NCBI GenBank assembly: GCA_041913905.1
Contig: JAYSEK010000019.1
Span: forward strand, 28,155 to 92,154
Length of the DNA stretch: 64,000 bases
From: Roseateles_B sp041913905
GTDB taxonomy: Bacteria; Pseudomonadota; Gammaproteobacteria; Burkholderiales; Burkholderiaceae_C
Direction: 5' to 3'
A program made the translations under genes and the position numbers. The notes beneath the pieces were generated by a model. It ran no database searches and had not been told where the DNA came from. It saw nothing but the letters and a program-made list of their open reading frames with translations. Shown in pieces: positions 1 to 8,913 of the stretch (position 1 is the stretch's first letter; every line of letters begins with the position of its first letter).

Positions 1-1
1 G

Positions 2-331
2 CTCGTGAATGCCTTGCATGCCGTGGATGCGCGGCCCGACAAGTCGCGGCCCGGGCTGATCCAGCTGCGTACCTGCCTGGACGGGGAGTGGGTCCGCATC
101 GCAGTCCGCGACAACGGCTGCGGCATGAGCGAGGCGGTGCAGGCCCGCGTCTTCGAGCCCTTCTTCACCACCAAGCCGGTGGGGCAGGGCACCGGCCTCG
201 GGCTGTCGATCTCGTTCTCCATCGTCAAGAAGCACGGCGGCAGCTTGGGCGTGAGTTCCGTGCCGGGCGAGGGAAGCTGCTTCGAGCTGAGCCTGCCGCT
301 GCGGCCGGCCGAGTCTCGGCCCGCGGCCTGA
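2..331 (+). CDS. Sensor histidine kinase, C-terminal fragment
   Basis: This is the ATP-binding (HATPase_c) end of a histidine kinase whose start lies left of the window. The frame is already open at base 2 and reads L-V-N-A-L-H-A-V, the N box. The G1 box DNGCGM and the G2 box GTGLGLSIS follow, with FEPFFTTK between them, as in NtrB- and PAS-type kinases. The kinase would phosphorylate its own histidine and pass the phosphate to a response regulator; neither the H box nor the sensor is visible, so the signal is unknown. The gene ends 26 bp from a convergent GGDEF-EAL gene. Confidence 0.9.
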   Translation, partial: LVNALHAVDARPDKSRPGLIQLRTCLDGEWVRIAVRDNGCGMSEAVQARVFEPFFTTKPVGQGTGLGLSISFSIVKKHGGSLGVSSVPGEGSCFELSLPLRPAESRPAA

Positions 332-357
332 ACGGGCAGCGCAGCGGGGCGAAGCGC

Positions 358-2748
358 CTACTGTGGGAGCTCGGGCGGACGCCATTGCTGCAGCCAGGGC
401 AGCAAATCGTCCTGCGGCATGGGCTTGGCGATCAGGTAGCCCTGGCCTTCGTCGCAGCCCAGCCGCGCCAGCAGCTGCCAAGCCTGGAGGGTCTCCAGGC
501 CTTCGGCCACGACGGACAGGCCCAGGTTGTGGGCCAGCTCGATGGTGGAGCGCACGATCTTGGCGTCGTCCTGGTCCCGCTCCATGGCCATCACGAAGCT
601 CTTGTCGATCTTCAGCTCGTCCACCGGCAGGCGCTTGAGATAGGCCAGCGAGGAATAGCCGGTGCCGAAGTCGTCGATGCTGAGCTTGAAGCCCATGGCC
701 GAGAGCTGCTCCAGCGTGCTCAAGGCGCGCGCCGGGTCGTCCATGATGGCGCTTTCGGTGATCTCCAGGCACAAGGCCGAGGGCGGCGCGCCTTCGGCGT
801 CGATGGCGGCGCGGATCTTCAGCGGCAGGTCCTGGTCCATCAGGTCGCGCGTTGAGAGGTTGACGCTGATGCGCAAGACCTGACCCCGGTCGTGGGCCTG
901 GCGCCAGGCGCGGGCCGAGGCGGCCACCACCCAGGCGCTGAGCTGGCGGATGAAGCCGGTCTGCTCGGCAAAGGGGATGAACTGCATGGGCGGTACCAGG
1001 CCGCGCTGCGGGTGTTCCCAGCGCACCAGCGCCTCGGCGCTGACGATGCGGCCGCTGCGCAGGTCGACCTTGGGCTGCAGGAAGAGCCGCAGCTGCCCGC
1101 CCTCTACGGCGCGGCGCAGCTCGCCCAGCAGGCTCAGCGACTCCTGGCTGCCGGCGTCCAGGCTGGGGCTGTAGAGCTGGCTGCCGCTTTGCCGCTGCTT
1201 GGCGGCATACATGGCCATTTCCGCCCGGCTCAGCAGGGCGCTGGCCTCCTGGGCCTGGCTCGGGTAGAGCACGATGCCGATGCCGGCGCCGAGGTCTATG
1301 GTCTGGTCGCCAATGCGCAGCGACTGCTCGAAATCGCGCTGGATGCGCTGGGCCATGGCCAGGGCAGCTTCCTCGTCGGCGCCTTCGAGCAGCAGCGCGA
1401 ACTCGTCGCCGCCCAGGCGTGCCAGCATGCTCTGGGGCGTCAGTTGCAGTTCGCTGAGCCGGGCGGCGACTGCGCACAGCAGCTGGTCGCCCACGCGATG
1501 CCCCAGCACGTCGTTGACGTGCTTGAAGCGGTCCAGGTCCAGCATCAGCACGGCGCAGGGGGCCTTGCTGGCCAGCAGGCGCTCCTGCAGGCGCTGGCTG
1601 AACTGCTCGCGATTGGGCAGTCCAGTCAGGGGATCCCAGTAGGCCAGGCGGTGCACCTGCTCCTCGCGTTCGCGAATGCCCAGGCGCATGGACTCGAAGC
1701 TGCGCGCCAGCTCGGCCACCTCGCCCAGGTCGGAGCCCGATGCGACCGGCGTGTCGTAGTCGCCCTCGCCCAGGCGCTGCGCCGACTGCGTCAGCGAGGC
1801 GATGGGACGGCTGATGCGCCGCGCCGTGAACACGCTGCCCGTCGCGAAGGCGGCGATGCCGGCGGCCGTCAGGGCCAGCAGGGACCACTGGAGCTTGCGA
1901 TAAGGCTCGACTTCCTCGTCGAAGGAGGCCCACATCACGGCGCCGATCTGGCGCTGCCCCGGCAGCTCCTGCGGCAGGGTCAGCAGACGGACGCGCCAAT
2001 GCTGCCCGCCCCAGTCGCGCCGCAAGGCACGGTCGGACGCCAGGTCGGCCATGGCGTTCTGGAAGGCCGGGCCGCGCTCGCTGTCTTCCACCACCGAGAC
2101 GTTCTCCTGCCAGCGGCCCTGCTCGCCAATGACGAACATGGCGTCGACATTGATCAGGCGCTTGAGATCCAGCAGGGGCACTTCGTCGAGCCGGAAGCCC
2201 ATCAGCACGTGGCCGATGGTCATGGGCGCGCGCACCGGCACCGTGACCACCTGCATGATCTCGCGGTCGACCAGGGCCAGGGTGGCCTGCTCCGGGTCGG
2301 GGTTCTGCTTCTTGAGCAGCGGCAGGTACAGCTCGGCCTGGTCGCGCGTGGCCGCGACCAGCTGGCCCGTCACGTTGGCATAGGCGACCAGCGCGGCGTT
2401 GACACGTTCGCCGTTGTTGTTCAGCGCGTCGCGCAGGGTCTCGATGTCGACCTGGTCGTAGGAGGCCTGGCCTCGGCCGACGGCATCGCGAAAGCCGTAG
2501 TCGGCCGCCAGCAGCTCCGCAGCGGCCCGTTCGCGCGCGGCCTGCTGCACCAGCAGGCGCTGCAGCATGCGGCCCGCGGTGGCGAGCTTGGCGTCGATCG
2601 CGGCCTCGGCGTTGGCCTCGATGCTATGGCCGATGAAGCCGAAGCTGGCCAGCTGGACCAGCAGCAGCAGGCCCAGGAACAGGGCGACGATGCGGCCCTC
2701 GATGCGGCGCGGGTTGAGGAAGGCGGGCAGCTGCATGGGCCTCATCAT
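358..2748 (-). CDS. Membrane GGDEF-EAL c-di-GMP protein with HAMP domain
   Basis: A 796-aa cyclic-di-GMP turnover protein. A membrane helix near residues 18-40 precedes a periplasmic sensor-like region, a second helix near 285-305 and a HAMP segment (RRISRPIASL). The cytoplasmic part holds a diguanylate cyclase domain with an intact GGDEF signature and a phosphodiesterase domain with intact EALVR, DDFGTGYSS and KIDKSF motifs. No RxxD inhibitory site is seen before GGDEF. Both active sites look preserved, so the net activity cannot be predicted. The ATG overlaps the stop of the upstream cupredoxin-like gene (ATGA), which implies translational coupling. A second ATG at 2736 is possible. Confidence 0.93.
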   Translation of the reverse strand: MMRPMQLPAFLNPRRIEGRIVALFLGLLLLVQLASFGFIGHSIEANAEAAIDAKLATAGRMLQRLLVQQAARERAAAELLAADYGFRDAVGRGQASYDQVDIETLRDALNNNGERVNAALVAYANVTGQLVAATRDQAELYLPLLKKQNPDPEQATLALVDREIMQVVTVPVRAPMTIGHVLMGFRLDEVPLLDLKRLINVDAMFVIGEQGRWQENVSVVEDSERGPAFQNAMADLASDRALRRDWGGQHWRVRLLTLPQELPGQRQIGAVMWASFDEEVEPYRKLQWSLLALTAAGIAAFATGSVFTARRISRPIASLTQSAQRLGEGDYDTPVASGSDLGEVAELARSFESMRLGIREREEQVHRLAYWDPLTGLPNREQFSQRLQERLLASKAPCAVLMLDLDRFKHVNDVLGHRVGDQLLCAVAARLSELQLTPQSMLARLGGDEFALLLEGADEEAALAMAQRIQRDFEQSLRIGDQTIDLGAGIGIVLYPSQAQEASALLSRAEMAMYAAKQRQSGSQLYSPSLDAGSQESLSLLGELRRAVEGGQLRLFLQPKVDLRSGRIVSAEALVRWEHPQRGLVPPMQFIPFAEQTGFIRQLSAWVVAASARAWRQAHDRGQVLRISVNLSTRDLMDQDLPLKIRAAIDAEGAPPSALCLEITESAIMDDPARALSTLEQLSAMGFKLSIDDFGTGYSSLAYLKRLPVDELKIDKSFVMAMERDQDDAKIVRSTIELAHNLGLSVVAEGLETLQAWQLLARLGCDEGQGYLIAKPMPQDDLLPWLQQWRPPELPQ

Positions 2749-3365
2749 TGCGGCGCCAGCACCAGGCGCGACTGGCCCGCGGCCTGCCCGGCGGGCACAC
2801 TGAGTTTCTCGCTGAACAGCAGCGGCTGCAGGCGCGACGAATGCCAGAGCCTGAGCACGTGCTCGCCCGGCGGCAGTTCCAGGTTCAACTCGCCTTGCGC
2901 GCTGGTCTTGCCGAACACCGGCGTGTCGACCACGACGATGAAGGCACCCATGCGGTCATGGATGTTGCAACCCAGGGCCGCCACGCCGGGCTTGTCGAAC
3001 ACGATGGGCTCGGACGGCGTGCCCGAATAGAGCTTGATGTCGAAAGGCTTGATCGGCGAGAAGGAGTAGACGTGGTGGCGCACCGTGTCGAAGTTCGGGA
3101 AGGACACGGCCGTGCCCGTCTGGACCACCAGCACATGCGGCAGGAACTGGCGCTCGCGCTGGGCCATTTCGGCACGGCCGGTGCCGGTGCGCGGGCCGCC
3201 CTTGATCTCGACGGCGACGACGGCGTCGGCCAGCGGCTGTCCCTCGGGATTGCGGACCTGGAACTGCCAGCTCGCGGCCGGCGCTCCGCCGGGCGACAGG
3301 AGCAAGGCGGCACAGAGGCCGCCCGGCAGGGCTCGGATCGTGGCTCGGAGGTCCATGCGCTGCAT
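2745..3365 (-). CDS. Cupredoxin-like periplasmic protein (methylamine-utilization type)
   Basis: A 206-aa protein with a signal peptide (hydrophobic run ALPGGLCAALLLSPGGAPAA, then mature SWQFQVRN). The segment with FPNFDTVRHHVYSF and, later, LGCNIHDRMGAF has the His...Cys...His...Met spacing of a type 1 copper (plastocyanin-like) site. Such proteins are often annotated as methylamine utilization proteins, but no methylamine dehydrogenase genes are nearby. It overlaps the GGDEF-EAL gene by 4 bp, so it may supply a periplasmic redox or copper input to that sensor; this link is inference. ATG 3365 is used; ATG 3356 is an alternative. Confidence 0.82.
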   Translation of the reverse strand: MQRMDLRATIRALPGGLCAALLLSPGGAPAASWQFQVRNPEGQPLADAVVAVEIKGGPRTGTGRAEMAQRERQFLPHVLVVQTGTAVSFPNFDTVRHHVYSFSPIKPFDIKLYSGTPSEPIVFDKPGVAALGCNIHDRMGAFIVVVDTPVFGKTSAQGELNLELPPGEHVLRLWHSSRLQPLLFSEKLSVPAGQAAGQSRLVLAPQ

Positions 3366-3442
3366 GCCTGCGTCTTCCAGCTGAGGAACACAGGCCAGAC
3401 CATAACGCGAAATACCGGCTTGCGGTGTGGCTGCGCTGCTGC

Positions 3443-4528
3443 TCAGGCCTTGAGGACGATGCTGGCGTGACGTCCGCCCGCAGCGCGCCCCTGTGCTGCC
3501 TCCAGCAGCATCAGGGCCAGCTTCCGCAGCGCGGCCCAGGGGTCCAGCGGCCAGTCGCGGTGACGCAGGCCTTTGACGATGCCGTCGCAGACCTGCGCCG
3601 CGTCGACCAGGGCCTGAACCTGCAGGGCATGCAAGCCCGGCACGATGCGCTCGAAGAGCCGCTCCTTGGCGCCCCAGACCCGCGACTCGCGCAGGGCCAT
3701 GGGCAGGGGCTTGCCGGCATCCACCGCCTCGCGCACGCGCTTGAGGGCGCGAATGTCGTCGGCCAGCGCCCAGTGCACCAGCACGGCGGCTTCGCCCTCG
3801 GCCTCCAGGCCTTCCAGCATGCGCAGCACGCGGGTCGTCTGGCCGGAGAGGACGGCCTCGCTGAGCTTGAAGACGTCGTAGCGCGCGACGTTGAGCACGG
3901 CGCTCTCGATCTGCTCGAAGCTCAGCGGCCCCGGCGGATGCAGCAGGGCCAGCTTCTGCAGTTCCTGGTGGGCTGCCAGCAGATTGCCCTCCACGCGGTC
4001 GGCAAAGAAGGCCAGGCTGCGCTGCCCTTCCTCGCCTTCGACGACGGACTGCCCCTGCGCAGCCAGCCGCTGGGCGATCCACTGCGGCAGCGCGCGGCGG
4101 TCCACCGGCTCGACCTTGATGCAAACGCCCTGCTGGTCCAGCGCGGTGAACCAGGCGCTGCCGAGCTGGGTCTTGTCCAGGCGGGGCAGGGTGACGAGGG
4201 TGACCACGTCCTCGGGCAGGGTCTCGCAATAGCGCTGCAAGGCCTCGGAACCCTCCTTGCCGGGCTTGCCGGAGGGGATGCGGATCTCGATGAACTGGCG
4301 TTCGGCAAAGAGGCTCAGGGCCTGCGCGGCGCCCAGCACCGGCCCCCAGTCGAAATAGGCGCCGCTGACGGTGAAGACCTTGCGCTCGCCATAGCCCTGC
4401 TCGCGGGCCGCGGCCCGGATGGCGTCGGCGGCCTCCTGGGCCAGCAGGGGCTCGTCGCCATGGACGGTGTACAGCGGCTTCAGGCCTTTGCCGAGTTGCG
4501 CGGCCAGGGCGTCGGGACGGATCTGCAT
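3443..4528 (-). CDS. holA: DNA polymerase III subunit delta
   Basis: A 361-aa HolA protein, the clamp-loader subunit that opens the beta sliding clamp during replication. The N-terminus (LKPLYTVHGDEPLLAQEAADAI) is the usual HolA opening, and the central LPRLDKTQ and EGNLLAAHQELQKL segments are typical. Length matches the family (about 340-360 aa). It is the last gene of a tight minus-strand run leuS-lptE-holA, with 9 bp after lptE, an order common in beta- and gammaproteobacteria. Confidence 0.95.
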   Translation of the reverse strand: MQIRPDALAAQLGKGLKPLYTVHGDEPLLAQEAADAIRAAAREQGYGERKVFTVSGAYFDWGPVLGAAQALSLFAERQFIEIRIPSGKPGKEGSEALQRYCETLPEDVVTLVTLPRLDKTQLGSAWFTALDQQGVCIKVEPVDRRALPQWIAQRLAAQGQSVVEGEEGQRSLAFFADRVEGNLLAAHQELQKLALLHPPGPLSFEQIESAVLNVARYDVFKLSEAVLSGQTTRVLRMLEGLEAEGEAAVLVHWALADDIRALKRVREAVDAGKPLPMALRESRVWGAKERLFERIVPGLHALQVQALVDAAQVCDGIVKGLRHRDWPLDPWAALRKLALMLLEAAQGRAAGGRHASIVLKA

Positions 4529-4537
4529 GGCGGCGGC

Positions 4538-5038
4538 TCAGCGCAGGCGCACGCTGCCGAGACGGCGCATCACCTGCGCCGCGGCGTCGTACTGCATGGC
4601 GCGGTAGAGCTGCGCTTCTTCCTGCTCCTTGGCCAGGGCCTGGGATTCCAGGTAGCTCATCTCGCGGCTCATGCGCAGCTCGGTCGTGGGCAGCAGGGGT
4701 TCTCCGCCCGGGGTGCGCACGAGGTAGTCCAGCTGCAGCTTGAGCTGCCACTCGCGCACCTGGCCGGCGCTGGTGGAGACCACCACCGAGCGCTCGCGGC
4801 TGTCCCGCAAGGCCTCCAGCACCACCTGGGCCTTGGCCGGATCCTGCACCAGCTGCAGCGGCGACCGCCGCAGCTGCCGGCGCAACTCCTCGGCCAGCGG
4901 CGACTCGGGCGCGAAGCCCGCCAGTGCCAGGGACTGGAAGGCGTACTCCGGATCGCGGCGCAGCTCGAAGCCGCAAGCCGCCAGCAGGGGAGCCGCGAGG
5001 CTGGCCTGCAGGAGGCCACGGCGCGAGAGGCGGGTCAT
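4538..5038 (-). CDS. lptE: LPS-assembly lipoprotein LptE
   Basis: A 166-aa outer-membrane lipoprotein that plugs the LptD barrel and helps insert lipopolysaccharide into the outer leaflet. A twin-arginine-like start (MTRLSRRGLLQ) leads into a lipobox LLAAC at about residues 18-22, followed by GFELRR, the family's conserved start of the mature protein. It lies 5 bp downstream of leuS and 9 bp upstream of holA, the standard leuS-lptE-holA context, which supports the call despite low sequence conservation in this family. Confidence 0.92.
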   Translation of the reverse strand: MTRLSRRGLLQASLAAPLLAACGFELRRDPEYAFQSLALAGFAPESPLAEELRRQLRRSPLQLVQDPAKAQVVLEALRDSRERSVVVSTSAGQVREWQLKLQLDYLVRTPGGEPLLPTTELRMSREMSYLESQALAKEQEEAQLYRAMQYDAAAQVMRRLGSVRLR

Positions 5039-5043
5039 CGCGC

Positions 5044-7698
5044 TCAGACCACCACGTTGACCAGGCGGCCCGGCACCACCACGACCTTCTTGGCCGGCTG
5101 CCCGCCGCTGAATTCGGCGAACTTCTCATGGGCCAGGGCCGCGGCCTCGATGGCGGCCTTGTCGGCACCCGCGGGCACCTTCAGCGCGCCGCGCAGCTTG
5201 CCGTTGACCTGCAGCATCAGCTCGATCTCGTCCTGCACCAGGGCGGACTCGTCCACCGTCGGCCAGGCCGTGTCCAGCAGATCGCCCATCTCGGCGGCAA
5301 AACCCAGCTCCTGCCACAGCGTGTGGGTGATATGCGGACAGGCGGGGTAGAGCACGCGCAGCAGCACCGAGACGCCTTCGCGCACGGCGGCCGCTTGGGC
5401 CGTCACGTCCTTGAAGCCTTCCAGCGCATTCAGCAGCTTCATGGCCCCGGAGACCACGGTGTTGTACTGCATGCGCTCGTAGTCGTAGGAGACCTGCTTG
5501 AGCACCAGGTGCACTTCGCGGCGCAGAGCCTTGCCCTCGGCGCTGAGCGCGGCGAAATCGCGACCGGCGGCCTTCAGCGCCTCGGCGTTCTTGGCGGCAA
5601 AGCCCCAGACGCGCTTGAGGAAGCGGTGCGCGCCTTCGACGCCGGCGTCGTTCCACTCCAGCGTCTGCTCGGGCGGGCTGGCGAACATCACGAACAGGCG
5701 GGCGGTGTCGGCGCCGTACTGGTTGATCAGCTCCTGCGGATCCACGCCGTTGTTCTTGGACTTGGACATGGTGCCCACGCCCTCGTAGTCCACCGCCGAG
5801 CCGTCGCTCTTGAGCTTGGCGCCGACGATCTTGCCGCTCTTCTCGTCGAAGATGTTCTCGACCTCATGCGGCCAGAAGTACTCGATGCCGCCCTTCTCGG
5901 TGCGGCGCGAGTAGATGTGGTTCAGCACCATGCCCTGCGTCAGCAGCTTGGTGAAGGGCTCGTCGAACTTCACGAGGCCCAGGTCGCGCATGACCTTGGT
6001 CCAGAAGCGCGCATACAGCAGATGCAGGATGGCGTGCTCGATGCCGCCGATGTACTGGTCCATCGCGGCGCCGGGGCGCATCCAGTAGGCCGTGCCCTCG
6101 CCGACCATGGCGTCCTGGTTCTGCGCATCGCAATAACGCATGAAGTACCAGGACGAGTCCACGAAGGTGTCCATGGTGTCGGTCTCGCGCCGGGCGGGCT
6201 TGCCGCAGGTCGGGCAGGGCACGTTCAGGAAGGCGCTGTGCTTGTTCAGCGGGTTGCCGCTGCCGTCCGGGATGCACTCCTCGGGCAGGACCACGGGCAG
6301 GTCCTTCTCGGGCACCGGCACCGCGCCGTGCTCTTCGCAGTGGATGATGGGGATGGGCGTGCCCCAGTAGCGCTGGCGGCTCACGCCCCAGTCGCGCAGG
6401 CGCCAGGTGGTCTTCTTCTCGCCCAGGCCCTTGGCGGCGACGAGTTCGGCGACCTTGTCCACGGCCTGTTTGTGATTCAGCCCGTCCAGCACGCCGGAGT
6501 TGACGCAGACGCCTTGCGACTTGTCGCCGTACCACTCGGCCCAGGTGCTGGTCGAGAAGTCCTGGCCTTCGACGGCCACGACCTGCTTGATCTCGATGCC
6601 GTACTTGTTGGCGAACGCGAAATCGCGCTCGTCATGCGCCGGCACGCCCATCACGGCGCCGTCGCCGTAGCTCATCAGCACGTAGTTGCCGACCCACACC
6701 GGCACCTGCGCGCCGGTCAGCGGGTGGGTGACCACGAGACCGGTGGGCAGCCCCTTCTTCTCCTGCGTGGCCAGCTCGGCCTCGGTCGTGCCGCCCTTCT
6801 TGCAGTCCTCGATGAAGGCGGCCAGCTCGGCATTGCCTGCAGCGGCGTGCGTGGCCAGCGGGTGCTCCGGCGCCACGGCGCAGAAGGTCACGCCCATGAT
6901 GGTGTCGGCACGGGTGGTGAAGACGTAGAGCTTGCCGTCCTGGATCAGCTGGCCGTCGGCGCCCTGGATCTCATGTGGGAAGGCGAAGCGCACGCCCTGG
7001 CTCTTGCCGATCCAGTTCTCCTGCATCAGGCGCACGCGCTCGGGCCAGCCGCTGAGGTAATTCTTGTCCTCGGGATTGGCCACGGCCGAGAGCAGCTCTT
7101 CAGCGTAGTCGGTGATCTTGAGGTAGTAGCCCGGGATCTCGCGCTTCTCGACCAGCGCGCCCGAGCGCCAGCCGCGGCCGTCGATCACCTGCTCGTTGGC
7201 CAGCACGGTCTGGTCCACCGGGTCCCAGTTGACGACCTGGGTGCGGCGTTCGGCGATGCCCTTCTCCAGCATCTTCAGGAACAGCCACTGGTTCCACTTG
7301 TAGTACTCGGGCTGGCAGGTGGCGATCTCGCGCGACCAGTCGATCGCCAGGCCCATGGCCTGCATCTGCGACTTCATGTACGCGATGTTCGAGTACGTCC
7401 ACTGCGCCGGCGGCACCTTGCCCTTCATGGCGGCGTTCTCGGCCGGCAGGCCGAAGGCGTCCCAGCCCATGGGCATCAGCACGTTGTAGCCCTTCATGCG
7501 CAGCTGACGCGTGAGCATGTCGTTGATCGTGTAGTTGCGCACATGGCCCATGTGCAGCTTGCCGCTGGGGTAGGGCAGCATGGAGCAGGCGTAGAACTTG
7601 GGCTTGCTCTCGTCCTCTAGAACACGGTAGGCGTCGCGTTCGTTCCAGTACTGCCGCGCGGCGGCTTCGATCTCGTTGGGGGCGTACTTGTCGTTCAT
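5044..7698 (-). CDS. leuS: Leucyl-tRNA synthetase
   Basis: An 884-aa class I aminoacyl-tRNA synthetase that charges tRNA-Leu. The HIGH-type motif is HMGH within PYPSGKLHMGHVRNY, and the KMSKS-type motif is TMSKSKNNG. The CP1 editing domain (for example TRADTIMGVTF) and a Zn-type insertion with CPTCGKPAR are present. The start MNDKYAPNEIE at 7698 matches the family; the frame stays open upstream to 7776, but that extension is not family-like. The gene heads the lptE-holA run and follows exbD after 37 bp. Confidence 0.97.
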   Translation of the reverse strand: MNDKYAPNEIEAAARQYWNERDAYRVLEDESKPKFYACSMLPYPSGKLHMGHVRNYTINDMLTRQLRMKGYNVLMPMGWDAFGLPAENAAMKGKVPPAQWTYSNIAYMKSQMQAMGLAIDWSREIATCQPEYYKWNQWLFLKMLEKGIAERRTQVVNWDPVDQTVLANEQVIDGRGWRSGALVEKREIPGYYLKITDYAEELLSAVANPEDKNYLSGWPERVRLMQENWIGKSQGVRFAFPHEIQGADGQLIQDGKLYVFTTRADTIMGVTFCAVAPEHPLATHAAAGNAELAAFIEDCKKGGTTEAELATQEKKGLPTGLVVTHPLTGAQVPVWVGNYVLMSYGDGAVMGVPAHDERDFAFANKYGIEIKQVVAVEGQDFSTSTWAEWYGDKSQGVCVNSGVLDGLNHKQAVDKVAELVAAKGLGEKKTTWRLRDWGVSRQRYWGTPIPIIHCEEHGAVPVPEKDLPVVLPEECIPDGSGNPLNKHSAFLNVPCPTCGKPARRETDTMDTFVDSSWYFMRYCDAQNQDAMVGEGTAYWMRPGAAMDQYIGGIEHAILHLLYARFWTKVMRDLGLVKFDEPFTKLLTQGMVLNHIYSRRTEKGGIEYFWPHEVENIFDEKSGKIVGAKLKSDGSAVDYEGVGTMSKSKNNGVDPQELINQYGADTARLFVMFASPPEQTLEWNDAGVEGAHRFLKRVWGFAAKNAEALKAAGRDFAALSAEGKALRREVHLVLKQVSYDYERMQYNTVVSGAMKLLNALEGFKDVTAQAAAVREGVSVLLRVLYPACPHITHTLWQELGFAAEMGDLLDTAWPTVDESALVQDEIELMLQVNGKLRGALKVPAGADKAAIEAAALAHEKFAEFSGGQPAKKVVVVPGRLVNVVV

Positions 7699-7735
7699 GC
7701 GCCAAATTGTAGGCGCAGGGTGTGGCGCGCCCGCT

Positions 7736-8164
7736 TCAGGGCTTGTCGCTGCTCGGTGCTTGGGCCACGAAGGCAATGCGGTGCAGGCCGCCGTCCTGGA
7801 TCCAGCCGATCAGCTCGGCCACACGGCCGTAGGGCACGGCCTGGTCGGCGCGCAGCTGCACCTCCAGCTCGGGGCGGGCCTGGCCCAGCTGCCTGATGCG
7901 GGTCTTGAATTCGTCCGGGGCAATGCGCTCGTCGCCCAGGTAGAGCTCACCCTGCGGGCTCAGCGCCACGGCGATGAACTGCGGCGTGTCCGAAGGCGTG
8001 GCGGCTTCGCTCTTGGGCAGGTCCAGGCGCAGCGAGGAGCTCATCAGCGGCGCCGTGATCATGAAGATGACCAGCAGCACCAGCATGACGTCGATCAGCG
8101 GCGTCATGTTGATCTCGCCCATGGGCTTGGGCGATTCGCGGCGTTCCAGACGACCGAAAGCCAT
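7736..8164 (-). CDS. exbD: ExbD/TolR-family biopolymer transport protein
   Basis: A 142-aa inner-membrane protein of the ExbD/TolR family. A single helix near residues 22-42 (MTPLIDVMLVLLVIFMIT) carries the conserved Asp that conducts protons, and a periplasmic domain follows. With the ExbB-like protein it forms a proton-driven motor for TonB or TolA. The gene follows exbB after 93 bp, and the pair sits between dapB and leuS, a common betaproteobacterial arrangement. No tonB or tolA is adjacent, so the Tol and Ton assignments cannot be separated here. Confidence 0.9.
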   Translation of the reverse strand: MAFGRLERRESPKPMGEINMTPLIDVMLVLLVIFMITAPLMSSSLRLDLPKSEAATPSDTPQFIAVALSPQGELYLGDERIAPDEFKTRIRQLGQARPELEVQLRADQAVPYGRVAELIGWIQDGGLHRIAFVAQAPSSDKP

Positions 8165-8257
8165 GTCAGCCCCTCGCCCGGCGAATGCGCTGGCCGGCCC
8201 CCGAAGGGGACGCGGGCCGGCTTGGGAACAGCCAGGCGCTCGGCCCGTGGCGGGTTC

Positions 8258-8908
8258 TCATGATGCTGAGGGGCCCAGCCATTCGCGCAGGTCGTGCGCA
8301 AAGCCTTCCAGCTCAGCCTCGCAGGCGCCGATCAGCTTGCCGAAGACGTTGTAGGCCAGCACCGCGGGGATGGCCACGGCCAGGCCGGCGGCGGTCATCA
8401 CCAGCGCCTCGCCCACCGGGCCGGCGACCTTGTCGATGGTCAGATTGCCCGCGGCGGCAATGCTCTCCAGCGCATGGTAGATGCCCCAGACCGTGCCGAA
8501 GAGGCCCACGAAGGGCGCGGTGCTGCCCACGGAGGCCAGCAGCACCTGGCCGTATTGCAGTTGCTGGACGATGCGGTGCAGGGCGTCGCGCAAGCGGCGG
8601 GTCAGCTGGGATTCCTTGTGGCCTTGCGCCGCGAGGGTCTGGGCGGCAGGGGTCTCGATGGCGGCTTGCAGCAGCGGTTCCAGCACCCCTTCGCGATCCA
8701 GCCGTGCGACGCGGTCGCGGCCCTCATCCAGCGAGGCCGCGCTCCAGAAGGCATCCATGCCCTGCGCCAGGTCCAGCCGCGCGCGACGCAGCTGCCAGCC
8801 CTTCCAGAAGATCAGCACCCAGGCACTGACGGACATGGCCAGCAGCAGCAGGGCCACCGCGCGGCCTACGTTGTCACTCTGCGACCAGAACTGGAGGAAG
8901 CCGCCCAT
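8258..8908 (-). CDS. exbB: MotA/TolQ/ExbB proton channel family protein
   Basis: A 216-aa membrane protein with three helices: near residues 15-37 (AVALLLLAMSVSAWVLIFW), near 120-150 and near 160-190. The signature region GSTAPFVGLFGTVWGIYHAL is diagnostic of TolQ/ExbB. It forms the pentameric ring around the ExbD/TolR helix and converts proton flow into force on TonB or TolA. It starts 5 bp after dapB on the same strand and precedes exbD, so the three are probably co-transcribed. Confidence 0.93.
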   Translation of the reverse strand: MGGFLQFWSQSDNVGRAVALLLLAMSVSAWVLIFWKGWQLRRARLDLAQGMDAFWSAASLDEGRDRVARLDREGVLEPLLQAAIETPAAQTLAAQGHKESQLTRRLRDALHRIVQQLQYGQVLLASVGSTAPFVGLFGTVWGIYHALESIAAAGNLTIDKVAGPVGEALVMTAAGLAVAIPAVLAYNVFGKLIGACEAELEGFAHDLREWLGPSAS

Positions 8909-8913
8909 CGTGT

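Noticed and set aside
892..3030. 712-aa plus-strand open frame opposite the GGDEF-EAL gene
   Set aside because: It is antisense to a gene with clear domains; high GC leaves long stop-free frames. Similar shadows at 3425-5350, 4924-7620, 21994-24681 and 44273-46966 were dropped for the same reason.
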